Source of the DNA: Cryptomeria japonica
Lineage: Eukaryota; Streptophyta; Pinopsida; Cupressales; Cupressaceae
NCBI RefSeq assembly: GCF_030272615.1
Contig: NC_081412.1
Span: 667,288,352-667,352,351 of the forward strand
Length of the DNA: 64,000 bases
Reading direction: 5' to 3'
Part shown: positions 1-11,371 of the stretch, piece by piece
Numbering within the stretch: the first letter of the stretch is position 1
Layout: every line of letters starts with the position of its first letter
Notes under the pieces: model-generated
Databases searched by the model: none
What the model saw: only the letters and a program-made list of their open reading frames with translations
What the model was told of the DNA's origin: nothing
Position numbers and translations under genes: made by a program

Positions 1-560
1 TTCTGGCTACTGTAGGTGGAACCAACTAAAACTGAGGGTTGAGTTATATTTGCCAAATTAGTGTTGTGAGTCATTGTACCTTGCATTATTACGTTGGGCG
101 TTGTTAGAGATGTAACATTGGTACTTGTTGATGCCATTGTTGACTATGTTGAGGTTGTAGTTGTATGGGTACTTTGAAATATACCTTGTGTTGTGTAGCA
201 ATTGTTGCTCGAGTCTATGTAGCAATAGGCATTTGAGGTATATTTTGATTCAATGTCACTCTTGGTGGAAATATCGCCAAAATTTCTATCCCTGGAGGTA
301 ACTTGGCTCCATTTTGGACTAAGAGAGTGAGATATCTATCTCTATCATTGTGGATGAGTGCATTAAGGCTCATAAGTGTTGTAGGATCTTGTTGGGTTGC
401 TTCCAGTTCTTCTTTAGTCAAATTATGTTGTATCTCATCCAGAGAAGGCATCTTATTTGTGTTGGTCGATAAGGTTGCAGGTCTTCGACTCTATGTATGT
501 TGTTGTGTGGACAAGTTCATGTTCCATGTTGGGTTAACCAAAGGGTCATTGTTGGGATCC
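1..560 (-). pseudogene. Ty3 gag N-terminal remnant, cut by window edge
   Basis: Read on the minus strand, this stretch encodes a fragment (Met at 451) with a segment of the form DRYLTLLVQNGAKLPPG. It resembles DRQYFLNMMAQSGAKIPHD in the gag of element B (start 14734), so I infer the N-terminal part of a related Ty3 gag whose remainder lies left of the window. Stops follow at about 215 and the upstream part is open only in pieces, so it is decayed. No pol motif is visible here. Confidence 0.55.
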
Positions 561-780
561 ATATGGTGTTTTGCCTTTTGAGCACACGTTAATGACATGA
601 ATGTTGTTCCAAAGCGATCTTGACTCTCTAAGATGTAGATGCAAGACTCAATTAAATGCAGCTAAGTATGCTTCTATGACTTCCTAAAGACTAAAGTGCA
701 GACAATGCAATCTATGAATGATGACTTGCTATCGAGGATTTTGAAATTCGAACACAAGATTTTCAACTTATTGTTGAAAA

Positions 781-1345
781 GCTTCTAATTCTACCTCTTC
801 TTTGATTTGATTTTTGAGGTCTATATAAATTTGTACTAACTTCCGAACTTCATCATCTATGACAGCTTGGACTATGTCATATTGGTCTTGATAAACTATA
901 AGGATATTCAAACCGTCAATTATTTCTAATTGAACATTGTTTGACCGAAGATCGGGTTGCTCAAATGAGAATTTATTGTTTCCTTTTAGACCCATACGTT
1001 GAAGACTACAATGCAGACTATTCAAGACCTAAGAATGATTGACACTTTCTTTTTGAGGAATTCTAACGGGGATTTAGGAACTCTGCTATGGTCTTTTCGA
1101 TCAATTGTCTAATGGCTTCCTTTTGAGCTTCCTTTTTGATCTTTTTCCTTAGATTTTCATCAAGATGAACAGATTTCCGGATTTCATTATCTATGACAGC
1201 TTCAACTATATCGTACTGGAATGATTGACTTTCAATTCTCAAGCGAGATTGTCCAAACCATCAATTATTTCTAACTGGTTGTTGTTTGGCCCAAGATCGG
1301 GTTGTTCGAATGGAAATTCGTCGTCTCCTTTTAGACCCATGGACT
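781..1345 (-). repeat. Diverged tandem duplication of a short coding-like segment
   Basis: Two copies (about 781-1000 and 1110-1345) are similar to each other. On the minus strand both start with a Met followed by GLKG and then read FEQPDL and QLEIIDGL. Only the first copy keeps an open frame (85 residues). They lie upstream of the minus-strand gag remnant, where Tat/Ogre-type elements sometimes carry an extra ORF. That assignment is inference; I do not recognise the protein. Confidence 0.45.
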
Positions 1346-2032
1346 TATGTATGCTTCTTATACTCTAATGCAATATTGAATTCTATATGAGTGGATGCAA
1401 AATTGATTGAGGACTACCTTTTTGAGATGTGATGACTTGTGCAAGGACTTTGTGTGATGATTCTAAAAGGACTTATGCATGAATTGAATGCCTAGGACCT
1501 AAGATCACTTGAAAATAACATGTTTTTCATCTTTGAATTTTCTTTTGCCAAAAGTTTTGATGCTGACACTTGACTTTGTTGAAGCATTTGATCTTGTTGA
1601 TGTTCTTGACAAAACTTTGGTTGAGATTCCACTTTGTTTTTGGTGTTTCCTGAGATGTTTGAATTTGACGAAGTGTAGCAAAGGACACATTAGACACACT
1701 AATAAAACCATGAACAAAATACTCGTTTAAGGAACTTTTTCAAATTCCCATGAATGTTGGAGTCTTTTTCAAGACCCCATTTTATTTTCGTTGTATTTGG
1801 ACAATTTGATAGCACATCCAGCATACTCTCCTAAGGGCAAAAGGTCACAAGTATTACCACAACCCACATCTTGATACTTCGTCAGCTCAAATAGCCCTAT
1901 CAAACCCTAAGGTGTGCCTATTTTTTTGCCTTTTGGACCAAAGAGAATTGCTCCTCAATTGACTTGTTATCTTGGGAGATGTGTGGTGAGTGTCTTGGGG
2001 GCGGATTCTTCCCCACCCTTGCACTATGACAA
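1346..2032. other. No gene recognised
   Basis: This stretch contains a low-complexity Ser/Thr/Lys-rich minus-strand reading frame (1505-1717) and otherwise nothing recognisable. It is probably leader sequence of the decayed Ty3 element to the left. Confidence 0.3.
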
Positions 2033-3663
2033 TGTTGGCATTATTGGCATTAAGTTGTCATTGATGCCAACTGGTTTGGCAAGGTCACGAGTGAGTAATA
2101 AGTGGTGACCGGTATAAGAAAAGTAAGACATATGATGTCAATCCACATGTGAGTAAGCAGACAGAAGGAAGGTTACTGATGCACATGAAATGTGTCATCT
2201 GTCAGTAAAGCATAAACTGGTATGAAGGCTGGTTGTTTGTTTGTGATGAAGAGGCAGAATCTTATTTGAATAACAACAACACTTGGTGAGTAGAACATAA
2301 AGAATGGCATGAAGACATACCAGAAAACAAGATGAATTGTCAAGAGGATGTGTTGTCGGTAAAGAGGATGTTTGTTGGTTATACTGGTAAGGTAAATTGA
2401 ACCAGTAGTCAATCTTGGTCAACAAAGAATGTCAAACCGACATAGCAAACCAAGCAGAGGTGGATGTTGACAAACATGACAGCTGGAAGTTAGGTGGTGG
2501 TAAAGCATAAGTAGGTGAAGTGTGCATCAATGTAACTGTCAGCAAGCAGGTTGACTTTTATGAAGAACCCGCAAGTCATGGAGGATGCCAAAAGATTGCG
2601 GCTTGAGGAAGACAAGATGGCATGTGATTGAACTTAACTTGCAAGAAGATTTGATCTTCATACCCGTTTGCTGAAGGAAACAATCGAGCCAGTAATGGCG
2701 TATGACAGAGAAAAATAGAAAAGCATGGTGCAGACCTCCAGTTTTAGAAAATGCACATTGGAATGTGAGGCGTTGGTGGTGTTGATCGATGACATAAAGA
2801 TAATCTCCCTGGAAAATTAGATCAAATCAAATCAAATATGGATCGAGTTGGTGAAGGCAAAACCTAACATGACACTATTTGAATGTGGTTTTTGGCGGGA
2901 ACCTTAGATGATAAATATGTGAGCTCAAGATAGAAATCGATGATGCTTGATGTGAAGAAGGAGAGTGAAGAGAGCTTGAGCAAAGAAAAAGATCATCTTC
3001 CTTAGAATTTATTCTAAGAAAGTTGCAGAGTGAGTTAGCAGGCAAACCGGTGAGATGGTTTAACCGACAAAGACAGAGTACCAGTAAACTATTGCAGGTC
3101 TAACAATTAAGCTAACCAGTGAGGTGTGATTGATCAAGAAGGCATCCAAGTGTGACATAGTGTGTTGTGAGACCGAGAGAGAAAGAAGAGAGGCCAAGAA
3201 TCAAAGAGAGTAATCTGATAATTGACAGTGTGAGATCTAGTGAAGAAGAGAAGACTGTTAAACGACAAAAATCTATTGATTGAGTGTTGCAGAACTCATT
3301 TGCAACCAGATGCTATAACTATATCAAAATTGTATTTCATTATATATCACCTAGTTGGAGTTTTGTGCAAGGGTTGGTGCTCCTTGGGTTGGTGCCCTAA
3401 ATCTTTGTAATTCATTGTTTCACTTGTGAGACTGGATTGGAGCAGTAGACTCTAACATCATTTGTCATCGAGGTTTTTCCCATATTGAGTTTTCCTTGTA
3501 CATATGGTGTTGTGGGTTGCATTTGTGTATTTGTCTCTTTTGATATCCACATTTGTCTTACCGGTTTGATTGTTTAGTGCTTGGGTGATAACCAGTATTC
3601 TAAGGTTGTTGTAAAAGGGAAAAGAATTTAGGAACCACTAATTCACCCCCTCTCAGTGGTACA
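2033..3663 (+). mobile_element. Copia-type LTR-like remnant
   Basis: The segment begins TGTTGGCATTATTGGCATTA. It carries a U5-like stretch near 3470 (GAGGTTTTTCCC then GAGTTTTCC) and ends near 3660 with ATTCACCCCCTCTCAGTGG, a layout typical of long SIRE/Maximus-like Copia LTRs. No matching TSD, primer-binding site or coding region is attached, so it is a truncated or solo LTR. The right border is approximate. Confidence 0.4.
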
Positions 3664-4212
3664 TTGTGTTCAATAGATAATACAAGTGTCTGGTTACTAA
3701 CTCAGTTGGGATTCTAATTCCTAAGGTGTTTAGAAAGAGTTTCGTTCGAGTGGTCACAATCAGCAGCATTTTAAACTCCGTTGAGGGAGGTCCCCTAGTC
3801 TGTAGAGTTTACACTCTACAGATTTTAACATACTATATAGGCACTGAGGGAGGCATAACATCATTGTGACAACATGTAACACTCGTCGCATATGATTTTA
3901 ATCACATACACATTTATTTATAATGGCTTGGATTACTTTGCTTTAGTCATTGCCACTTGGGTCATACCCTTCTCATCGACCCCCTCAAGGCAACCCGAGA
4001 AGGCAGACCCTCTAAAAGATGTAATTGCAAAAAGTAACTGAAAGCATGAAAGAAGAGAGTTTGGTTTTCTGACCACCCATTGAAGGGGAGAGCATAATAC
4101 CTATCCCTTTGAAGACACGTAAAACAAGAGTTACTTTTATCCCTGCATTGCAATGATTTTCTATTCTATTGGAGGTGCTGCTCCAAAAAGGCATGGGGTT
4201 CAGACGTTTTAT
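3664..4212. other. Unassigned flank of element A, with one hairpin
   Basis: No gene is seen. A 9-bp perfect inverted repeat (CTGTAGAGT / ACTCTACAG, 4-nt loop) lies at 3800-3821. The last five bases before element A (4213-4217, CTTTC) are its left target-site duplication. Confidence 0.3.
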
Positions 4213-4217
4213 CTTTC

Positions 4218-5877
4218 TGTAGCGTCGTAAATTGTACGCACTCGCTAGGGTGGTACAATTTCACACCTAGTTTAGCACCCGCCTTAGTGCATTTTGCATT
4301 CTGCATTGTATTTCTCCTTAAGCACTTAATTAATCAAATTAATTAAGTCTAAGGTCCCTATTTCATCATTCTCTACATCATAAAGTTGGGCCCTTTCACT
4401 AAAGCGTGCCCTTCGCATTTTATTCCTCCAATACATCACTTAATCAAAAACCCTAATTAAGTCCTATTTCGAACTTGGGGGCTTGGTTTCGGGGTCTAAA
4501 CATCTCGAAATCACCTGTAACTTCGGGATTCTCTCTAAAATCATCATATTCGACGGCCCTGAAAATTTGGTGAAAAGTTGTCGGGACCATGGCGCCCATG
4601 CAACATGGTCCCGGACATTTTTCCCGAAATTTTGGGAGCATGATCTAATCATAAAATAAAGCTTAACCCCAAGAAATTGGCGGGATATTCAATCCCTAGG
4701 TCGGCCAAAATACGAATTTACGACCTAGGGTTTCATACATAAAAGCTCTCTTTCCTCATTGGAAGGGATCGGATTTTTGTTTCCAGGAACTTCATATGCA
4801 GCAAAAGAGCAGATCTTGGGAGACTTCAACAATACTCAACATCATTCTATCAAGCATCTATCAAATTCATTCATTCATCCAATTAGGGCTTGGAAGACAT
4901 TGAAGAACAATAGGAGATTACCGACTGAAGATTGGCTTGTACTCCTCCCTTGAGGGTTGGGTATGATTTCATATTGTTTTCATGTCCTTACATAAGCTTT
5001 GATATATCATTTATTCATGCTTTAGATCACATTGCATCTTGATTTAGAGCATTTGCATTATCATTTACAAGCAATTAGGGTTTACTTTCTAGGTTGCTCT
5101 AGTTTGCTTTCTTGCATTTTGGACCTTGCACACACACTAGGTCTGCACACACAATACATTTTACAAAACAACTTGGCTATTCGTGGAGGTGGAAATCACC
5201 AAAGCGGGGGTTTGACTAAGGCAAAACCCTATATAGCCGCCCGTCCCCCTTTTCAGATATTATTGCAGGTTTCGGGATTCGGATGACGCCGCAGGACACA
5301 GATCCGGAAAGAGGAGACTGAGACAGAACCCTGTGTAAAATTGCAGCTCAGAAGACCAGGACAGGGGCGCTGGGTGCCCTGGTCCTGCCAGGACAGGAGC
5401 GCTGGGCGCCCTGGTCCCTGGGACAGAGGCGCTGGGCGCCCTGGTCCTCCGGACAGACAGCTCTCCGACAGTTTCCAGACAGTGTTTCAGGGTGCAAAAC
5501 AGTGGTTTCCGGTGCAGTTTTCAGGACAGTGGGGCCCGCGCCCCCGTCCCGAACATTTTCAGTCTGATTTCGACTCCAGGTACATAACTGCATTCTTATT
5601 TTATCCTTACATTTGCAGCTGTTCATTGTTTAATCTCAATTCTGCAAACTTGTTACTAGTTCATACTTACATTTCGAGGTTAGGGTTTGAACTTGTATCA
5701 TTTTAGCTTTCAATTTCAATAAGGGAATAGAAATCCTAATAGATATCCCGTGGCTCTCTCTTTCACCAAAAGAAGTAGCCAACCGTGCGATATCTCTAGG
5801 CTCTTTCGTATTCCGCAATGTGTGTCAAAAGTTAGGATTAGGGTACATTGTCCTAGTCTCGCTTTTTCCCCTACACA
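4218..5877 (+). repeat. Element A 5' LTR
   Basis: 1660 bp, starting TGTAGCGTCG and ending CCCCTACACA. It matches 32736-34363 nearly throughout. It contains a TATA-like CCTATATAG near 5228 and a perfect 10-bp inverted repeat at 4582-4591/4604-4613 (CGGGACCATG / CATGGTCCCG). At 5357-5452 it carries three GC-rich tandem units of about 32 bp, each able to fold on itself; the 3' LTR has two. Confidence 0.93.
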
Positions 5878-5880
5878 TTT

Positions 5881-5898
5881 TGGTGAACCCGACGTGAA
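5881..5898 (+). promoter_or_regulatory. Element A primer-binding site
   Basis: TGGTGAACCCGACGTGAA lies three bases after the 5' LTR, where the tRNA primer should anneal. The identical sequence follows the 5' LTR of element D (42222) and, on the minus strand, LTR F (54252). I could not name the tRNA with confidence. Confidence 0.75.
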
Positions 5899-6054
5899 TC
5901 TATCATTGCTTCCTCTTGCATTGCATGTGTTAGATCTAGATCTAGATTTAGTGTGTTTTCATTTCATTTCATTAAAAGAAAAAAAAAAAAAAAAAAAAGA
6001 GAGAACTTGTGTTTCTTTGCATTGTGTGTTTAAATTTTATGCAATCTTTTCAAA
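5899..6054 (+). other. Element A short leader
   Basis: Only about 175 bp separates the LTR from the first ATG. It includes a 19-base A run near 5980. There is no room for a gag gene here, unlike the 1.2-kb and 2.6-kb leaders of elements D and B. Confidence 0.6.
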
Positions 6055-9000
6055 ATGTCAGATTTCTATTTGCAAAATGTTCATGCATTTGATGATTATT
6101 ATGAGTATAGCCAAGATGAATTAGATGAAGCTTTAGATGAGTTTTTAAACCCTAAGGATGCTAAACCTTCATTTTGCCAAAAACTCATAAACCTTGTTAC
6201 TATGCCATTTAGGTGTGATGAGAAAGATAAGTCGAATGATTCCTCTCAAGGATACATTCCTATCCACTCTTCCCCTGAATCTAGTAACATGGTTGTTTTC
6301 AATAATCCCCTCTATGAGGAGATGTCTCCTTTTGAATCAAAAGATAAACCTTTTAACCGATATGATTATGCTTTGTTGGATGATGCCTTTGATGACTTTG
6401 TGGCTTTGTCGAAACCTATAAACAAAAACAAGATCTCTAAGTTGGTTAACATGATAAATTTGAATGAATATAACAAACCCCTCTTTGAAGTCCAAGGTGC
6501 TTGTCCTTCTCCCACCTTTCAAATTCCTAAGACTCCTCTCCTTACTGTCCAAGGGAGGTATGATCATGATTCCTTTTGTACTCCGAATAAACCAATCATT
6601 ACTGTACAAGGAAGACAACCTATAAGTCCTTACAATTATGCTAAGCAAATAACTAGAGAGAGTTATCATGCGGTTGCCCATACTTATCATACCAGAAATA
6701 ATAAGCAACCCAATCCTCCTCCTGTTATTCTAGTTTCACTTCCTAATCCTCAACCAATCCTTCCTCAAGCTCCTCGTATTTCGCAAGTTATGGGTAAGGA
6801 ATATGATCTCATAGAACAACTTAAAACTACCCCTGCTAAGATATCCCTTTGGGATTTGATTCAAACTTCTTCCGCTCATCATGGAATGTTACAAGATGCC
6901 TTGAAAGATTTGAATGTTCCTCCACCGAATACATCTAGTAATATAGCATCTTTTGTTAACTCTGTGATGAATCCTAAGCCTCAAATTGTGTTTACGCAAG
7001 ATGAGTTGCCTACTAGTGAAGTCCAACAACAATATGATCCCTTGATGATTGTGGTTGTCATGAAAGACACTGCTATAAGACGAACACTAGTAGATAATGG
7101 CTCCGGCCTTAATGTGTGTAGCATCAATCTATTGCATAAGATGAATGTGGATACATCTCTTATGGAGCCTGACTCTCGTTCCATTCGTGGTTTTGACAAT
7201 GTGGCTAAGACTTCATTGGGTATCATCACCTTACCTCTCACAGTGGGACCTGTTACTTTGCCTACTCCTATCCATGTTATGCCGGGAAATTTAACATACA
7301 ACTTGTTATTAGGGAGGCCTTGGATCCACAGCATGCAAGTTGTCCCCTCTACATTGCATAGACAAGTTAAATTCATCTATAACAATAAGACATATACTTT
7401 GATGGGAGATACTAATTTTCAAGCTTGTCTACAAACATCTAATTCCAAAGGAGATTCTTCTACGCCATCCTCGTCTAGTGATGACTCTTTAAACAAGAAA
7501 CCAATCGATGAGTCTTCGCTTTCCGATGATCAAAATCCTTGGGATGAATCTGGAATTCCTAAGGAAGATCCTTCTCGGCTTGAAACTACACATAAAAAGG
7601 ATTTTGATCCTGAGAAGGTTCTTGTAGAAGATGATTGGGGATCTCTTGACTTTAACCCTACCTTTGTGGGTGAATATAAGATTCCTTCTAGAGAACTTAA
7701 AGTTGAAAAGAAGGAAGAAGCTGGAAATCACAAAGTTGAAAAGAAAGAAGAAGCTAAAAGTCAATCAACCCTGCCTGAAGCTATGAGTAATAATTTTGTG
7801 GCCGCTTCTCAAACTTCCTCTTCTCACATCTATAACTATGAAGAGTTTGATTCTTTATCTTATGAAAAACCACCTTCTTTTCCTGAAATGGCTGACCGCT
7901 ATGGTCGTGGTTTTCGCATTTTTGCTAAGCATGGGTATCATGGAAAAGGTTGTGGTGCTAATGAACAAGGGATTAGAGTTCCTCTAGAGACTAATTTTCA
8001 ACATTATGCCTTTGGACTTGGCTATAATCCCTGCAGACGTACTAAAGCCTCTAAAAGACCATGCATTAGTGTTAATGCCATCTCTACATCTTTATCAATA
8101 CAACACCCTGAGTATATTGATGAGGATTCTTCGGGTGATTGTGCTCTAGATATCTTCCCTACCGACGACGCTTTAGCTGAGTTCTTGGGAGCCTATGACA
8201 CTCTTCCTCATTATCATCACAATAGGGGACTCCCTTATTGTTTGAATACTGAAGCTTATTTTGGAAAAGAGATTGATAATGATAAGACTGTGAAAGAATT
8301 CCCTCAGTTAAAGGATACTCCTCAACAAAGTAATCTTCTCATAAGTGATACCCTTGATGTTAAGATGGATCCTTGCAACAAAGAAAAAATCATTAAAATT
8401 GGAAAATGTTTGGATGAAGAGGAACAAAAACAATATGAAGAACTATTGCATGAATTCCCTGAGATTTTTGCTTGGGCATATTCTGACATGCCTGGTATAG
8501 ATCCTAAGATTGTTACTCATAATATCATCTTAGTACCTGATGCTAAGCCCGTGAAACAAAAGATTCAAAAAATGAATCCTAAGATAGCTCTGCTTGTTAA
8601 AGCTGAGATTGAAAAGTTATTGGAGGCTGGATTTATCCGCCCTATTGACTATTCCCCATGGATTTCAAACATTGTCGCTGTGGCTAAACCAGATAACAAA
8701 ATAAGAATGTGTACCGACTTTCGGGATCTAAATAAGGCTTCTTTAAAAGATGATTTCCCTCTTCCAAACATTGATATGATAGTTGATTCTACGGCAGGAC
8801 ATGCCCTTTTATCCTTCATGGATGGTTTTTCAGGCTACAATCAAATTTTCATTAACCCTCAAGATCAATACAAAACCGCTTTCACCACTCCTTGGGGTAC
8901 GTTTTGTTGGATAATGATGCCTTTTGGACTTAAAAACGCCGGTGCAACTTATCAACGAGCGATGACCCTTATCTTTCATGATTATATGCATAAGATTTTA

Positions 9001-10830
9001 GAGGATTACGTTGATGATATTTTGGCTAAATCCTTTCTTCGCATGGATCATGTTAAAGTCCTTCGTCAAATCTTCGAGAGAATTCGTAAATATCACATGC
9101 GCTTGAATCCCCGAAAATGTGTTTTTGGTGTGGATAGTGGAAAACTATTAGGGTTCATAGTTTCGCATCGTGGGATTGAGGTGGACACTAAGAAAATAGA
9201 TGCTATTGTTAACATGCCACCTCCTCAAAATGTATCTCAACTTAAAAGCTTACAAGGAAAGATTCAGGCTATTCGTAGGTTTGTGTCTCAGCTTGCGTAT
9301 CGTACCTTTCCTTTTACTCAACTCCTTAAAAAGGATATCACTTTTCAGTGGAATGAGGATTGTCAGCAAGCATTTGAAGATTTAAAAGTGTATTTGGCTA
9401 GCCCTCCTATTCTTCAACCTGCTGAACCTTCTAAACCCTTTATCCTGTATACAGCTGTTTCTTCTCATGCTCTCGCAGCATTGTTAGCACAACATGATAA
9501 AGATGGTAAGGAGTGTCCGGTTTATTACATAAGTCGTATCTTACTCGATTATGAGACCCGATATTCTGCGATAGAAAGACAATGCTTGGCCGTGGTGTTT
9601 GCGACTCAGAAATTGAGACATTATCTTTTAAATTCAGAAGTCCATGTCATGGTTAAGTTTGATCCGTTGAAGCATCTTTTCTCTAAAACTGATTTATCAG
9701 GACGTCTCGCTAAGTGGGTTATGATGTTAACTGAATTTGACCTTAAATTTGTTTCACAGAGAGCAATTAAAGGACAAGCGTTGACTGATCACTTAGTTGA
9801 GGCTCCTTCACCTTTTTCATTCCCTAACCCTGAGTCCTTTCCTGATGACTTCATTCTTTCTATAGAGAAAGATGAAACTTGGGAGTTATATTTTGATGGC
9901 TCTAAGTGCCGTACGGGATTGGGGGCAGGTGTTGTTTTGGTTTCTCCTACAAAGAAACCTATTCCCTTATCATATCGTCTAAATTTCTTGTGTACCAATA
10001 ACATTGCTGAGTATGAGGCCCTTATAGCAGGAATAAAAGCAGCCCTAACTCTTAATATAAAACACATACATATCTATGGAGATTCGCAATTAATTATAAG
10101 ACAAGTAACAGGAATATATCAAGCAAAACAAGACAAATTATCACAATATAAAGACCTTGCTATATCTTTATTACAAAATTTTGATTCTTATACCATGGAA
10201 CCGGTCCCTCGAAAAGATAACCGACATGTGGATGCGATGGCATGTGTGGCTTCGTTAGTATCTTTAGAGGACCCTATGGTCGATCTTAACTTCGTTATTC
10301 ACAATCTTACTTCTCCAGCTATTGAAGATGATTCTAGCTTGGTAACATGTTGTGACTTTGTAGACTCAGATGAATGGTTCTCGCATATTGTAAGATATTT
10401 GACCGATGGTACCTTCCCTGATTCTGCTAATAGGAACACTAGGGCTAGAATCCGCAAGTTGTCTGCTAGGTATATCATCCTTTCTAATGTCCTTTATCGA
10501 AGGGGTTATGATGGTCTCCTTCGTTGTCTTAACAAGTCGGAAATCCCTGTTGCTCTTGAAGAGGCACATTCGGGTGCCTGTGGGGGGCATTTTGGGGGCA
10601 AATCCCTGGTTCATAGGTTGCTTCGTATGGGATACTATTGGCAAACTATGCAGAAGGATTCCTTCTCATTTGTTAAGAAATGTCACCAATGTCAACAACA
10701 CAATAATCTGATTCATGCTCCAGCCCAAGAACTTCGTTCTCAAGTAGCTTCTTGGCCTTTCTCCGCATGGGGTTTGGATCTTATCGGAAAAATCTCTCCT
10801 CCTTCATCTCAAGGACACACCTCATTATAA
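6055..10830 (+). CDS. Element A Pol: protease, G-patch-like, RT, two RNase H, integrase zinc finger
   Basis: A 1591-residue reading frame. The N-terminal 340 residues have no capsid-like helix region and no CX2(C/H)X4HX4C knuckle, so gag appears to be missing. They do contain a segment (EYDLIEQLKTTPA) matching the linker upstream of the protease in element B. The aspartic protease has VDNGSG at about residue 345. A G-patch-like stretch with GYHGKGCGANEQGI is near 625. RT spans about 850-1030 with YVDD at 985-988. The first RNase H is near 1120-1215 and a second, archaeal-type RNase H (LYFDGS, YGDSQLII) near 1275-1400. The integrase zinc-binding part (GHFGGKS...CHQC) is near 1510-1550. The frame ends at a frameshift just inside the integrase core. 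Transcription would start in the 5' LTR. Confidence 0.9.
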   Translation: MSDFYLQNVHAFDDYYEYSQDELDEALDEFLNPKDAKPSFCQKLINLVTMPFRCDEKDKSNDSSQGYIPIHSSPESSNMVVFNNPLYEEMSPFESKDKPFNRYDYALLDDAFDDFVALSKPINKNKISKLVNMINLNEYNKPLFEVQGACPSPTFQIPKTPLLTVQGRYDHDSFCTPNKPIITVQGRQPISPYNYAKQITRESYHAVAHTYHTRNNKQPNPPPVILVSLPNPQPILPQAPRISQVMGKEYDLIEQLKTTPAKISLWDLIQTSSAHHGMLQDALKDLNVPPPNTSSNIASFVNSVMNPKPQIVFTQDELPTSEVQQQYDPLMIVVVMKDTAIRRTLVDNGSGLNVCSINLLHKMNVDTSLMEPDSRSIRGFDNVAKTSLGIITLPLTVGPVTLPTPIHVMPGNLTYNLLLGRPWIHSMQVVPSTLHRQVKFIYNNKTYTLMGDTNFQACLQTSNSKGDSSTPSSSSDDSLNKKPIDESSLSDDQNPWDESGIPKEDPSRLETTHKKDFDPEKVLVEDDWGSLDFNPTFVGEYKIPSRELKVEKKEEAGNHKVEKKEEAKSQSTLPEAMSNNFVAASQTSSSHIYNYEEFDSLSYEKPPSFPEMADRYGRGFRIFAKHGYHGKGCGANEQGIRVPLETNFQHYAFGLGYNPCRRTKASKRPCISVNAISTSLSIQHPEYIDEDSSGDCALDIFPTDDALAEFLGAYDTLPHYHHNRGLPYCLNTEAYFGKEIDNDKTVKEFPQLKDTPQQSNLLISDTLDVKMDPCNKEKIIKIGKCLDEEEQKQYEELLHEFPEIFAWAYSDMPGIDPKIVTHNIILVPDAKPVKQKIQKMNPKIALLVKAEIEKLLEAGFIRPIDYSPWISNIVAVAKPDNKIRMCTDFRDLNKASLKDDFPLPNIDMIVDSTAGHALLSFMDGFSGYNQIFINPQDQYKTAFTTPWGTFCWIMMPFGLKNAGATYQRAMTLIFHDYMHKILEDYVDDILAKSFLRMDHVKVLRQIFERIRKYHMRLNPRKCVFGVDSGKLLGFIVSHRGIEVDTKKIDAIVNMPPPQNVSQLKSLQGKIQAIRRFVSQLAYRTFPFTQLLKKDITFQWNEDCQQAFEDLKVYLASPPILQPAEPSKPFILYTAVSSHALAALLAQHDKDGKECPVYYISRILLDYETRYSAIERQCLAVVFATQKLRHYLLNSEVHVMVKFDPLKHLFSKTDLSGRLAKWVMMLTEFDLKFVSQRAIKGQALTDHLVEAPSPFSFPNPESFPDDFILSIEKDETWELYFDGSKCRTGLGAGVVLVSPTKKPIPLSYRLNFLCTNNIAEYEALIAGIKAALTLNIKHIHIYGDSQLIIRQVTGIYQAKQDKLSQYKDLAISLLQNFDSYTMEPVPRKDNRHVDAMACVASLVSLEDPMVDLNFVIHNLTSPAIEDDSSLVTCCDFVDSDEWFSHIVRYLTDGTFPDSANRNTRARIRKLSARYIILSNVLYRRGYDGLLRCLNKSEIPVALEEAHSGACGGHFGGKSLVHRLLRMGYYWQTMQKDSFSFVKKCHQCQQHNNLIHAPAQELRSQVASWPFSAWGLDLIGKISPPSSQGHTSL

Positions 10831-11371
10831 CTGCAACAGATTACTTTACGAAGTGGGTAGAAGCTATTCCTCTTCGCTCTACTACTGCTGAAGTGATTTG
10901 TCAATTTCTTCTAGAAAACATTATTTCTCGATTTGGGATACCTTCCACTATTATCTCAGATAATGGAACATCGTTTAAGAACAAGGACGTGAAGAAATTC
11001 CTTGAGAAGTATCATATCAAACATCGATTTTCTACACCGTATTACCCTCAGTCAAATGGTCAAGCTGAATCATCCAATAAGATAATCGAGCAAATTCTTC
11101 GTAAAACCGTAAATAAGCATGGTAAGGATTGGAGTAACCAGCTAATCTACGCTCTTTGGGCCTACCGAACGAGTGTACGAATTGCTACGGGAACTACTCC
11201 TTATAATCTTGTTTATGGTGCTGACGCTATTATGCCCTTAGAGTTAGAAATTCCATCACTTAGGGTTTCTCTTAAAGGTATAGTAGATGATGACTCCTAT
11301 AGAGAACAACGACTTCAACAGCTTGAGATGCTTGATGAACAACGTATAAACGCTCTTGAGCATATTCAAGC
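10813..11371 (+). pseudogene. Element A integrase core, frameshifted from Pol
   Basis: The integrase catalytic core continues in another frame: ATDYFTKW supplies the first Asp, SDNGTSF the second, and NGQAES the Glu of the D,D-35-E triad. The break lies between about 10810 and 10825. Element B then interrupts the frame at 11371/11372 after HIQA, so the last residues of the open frame (DTQNCHV) are read from B's LTR and are not integrase. The C-terminal part resumes at 22606. Confidence 0.88.
11367..11371 (+). repeat. Target-site duplication of element B (left)
   Basis: CAAGC immediately left of the TG of B's 5' LTR. The same five bases follow B's 3' LTR at 22601-22605. Confidence 0.9.

Noticed and set aside
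2028..3668. TSD for the Copia-like LTR at 2033-3663
   Set aside because: The flanking five bases (GACAA and TTGTG) do not match, so no complete insertion is claimed.
5341..5706. Open frame across element A's 5' LTR
   Set aside because: It is created by the GC-rich tandem units, is absent as such from the 3' LTR and has no protein signature.
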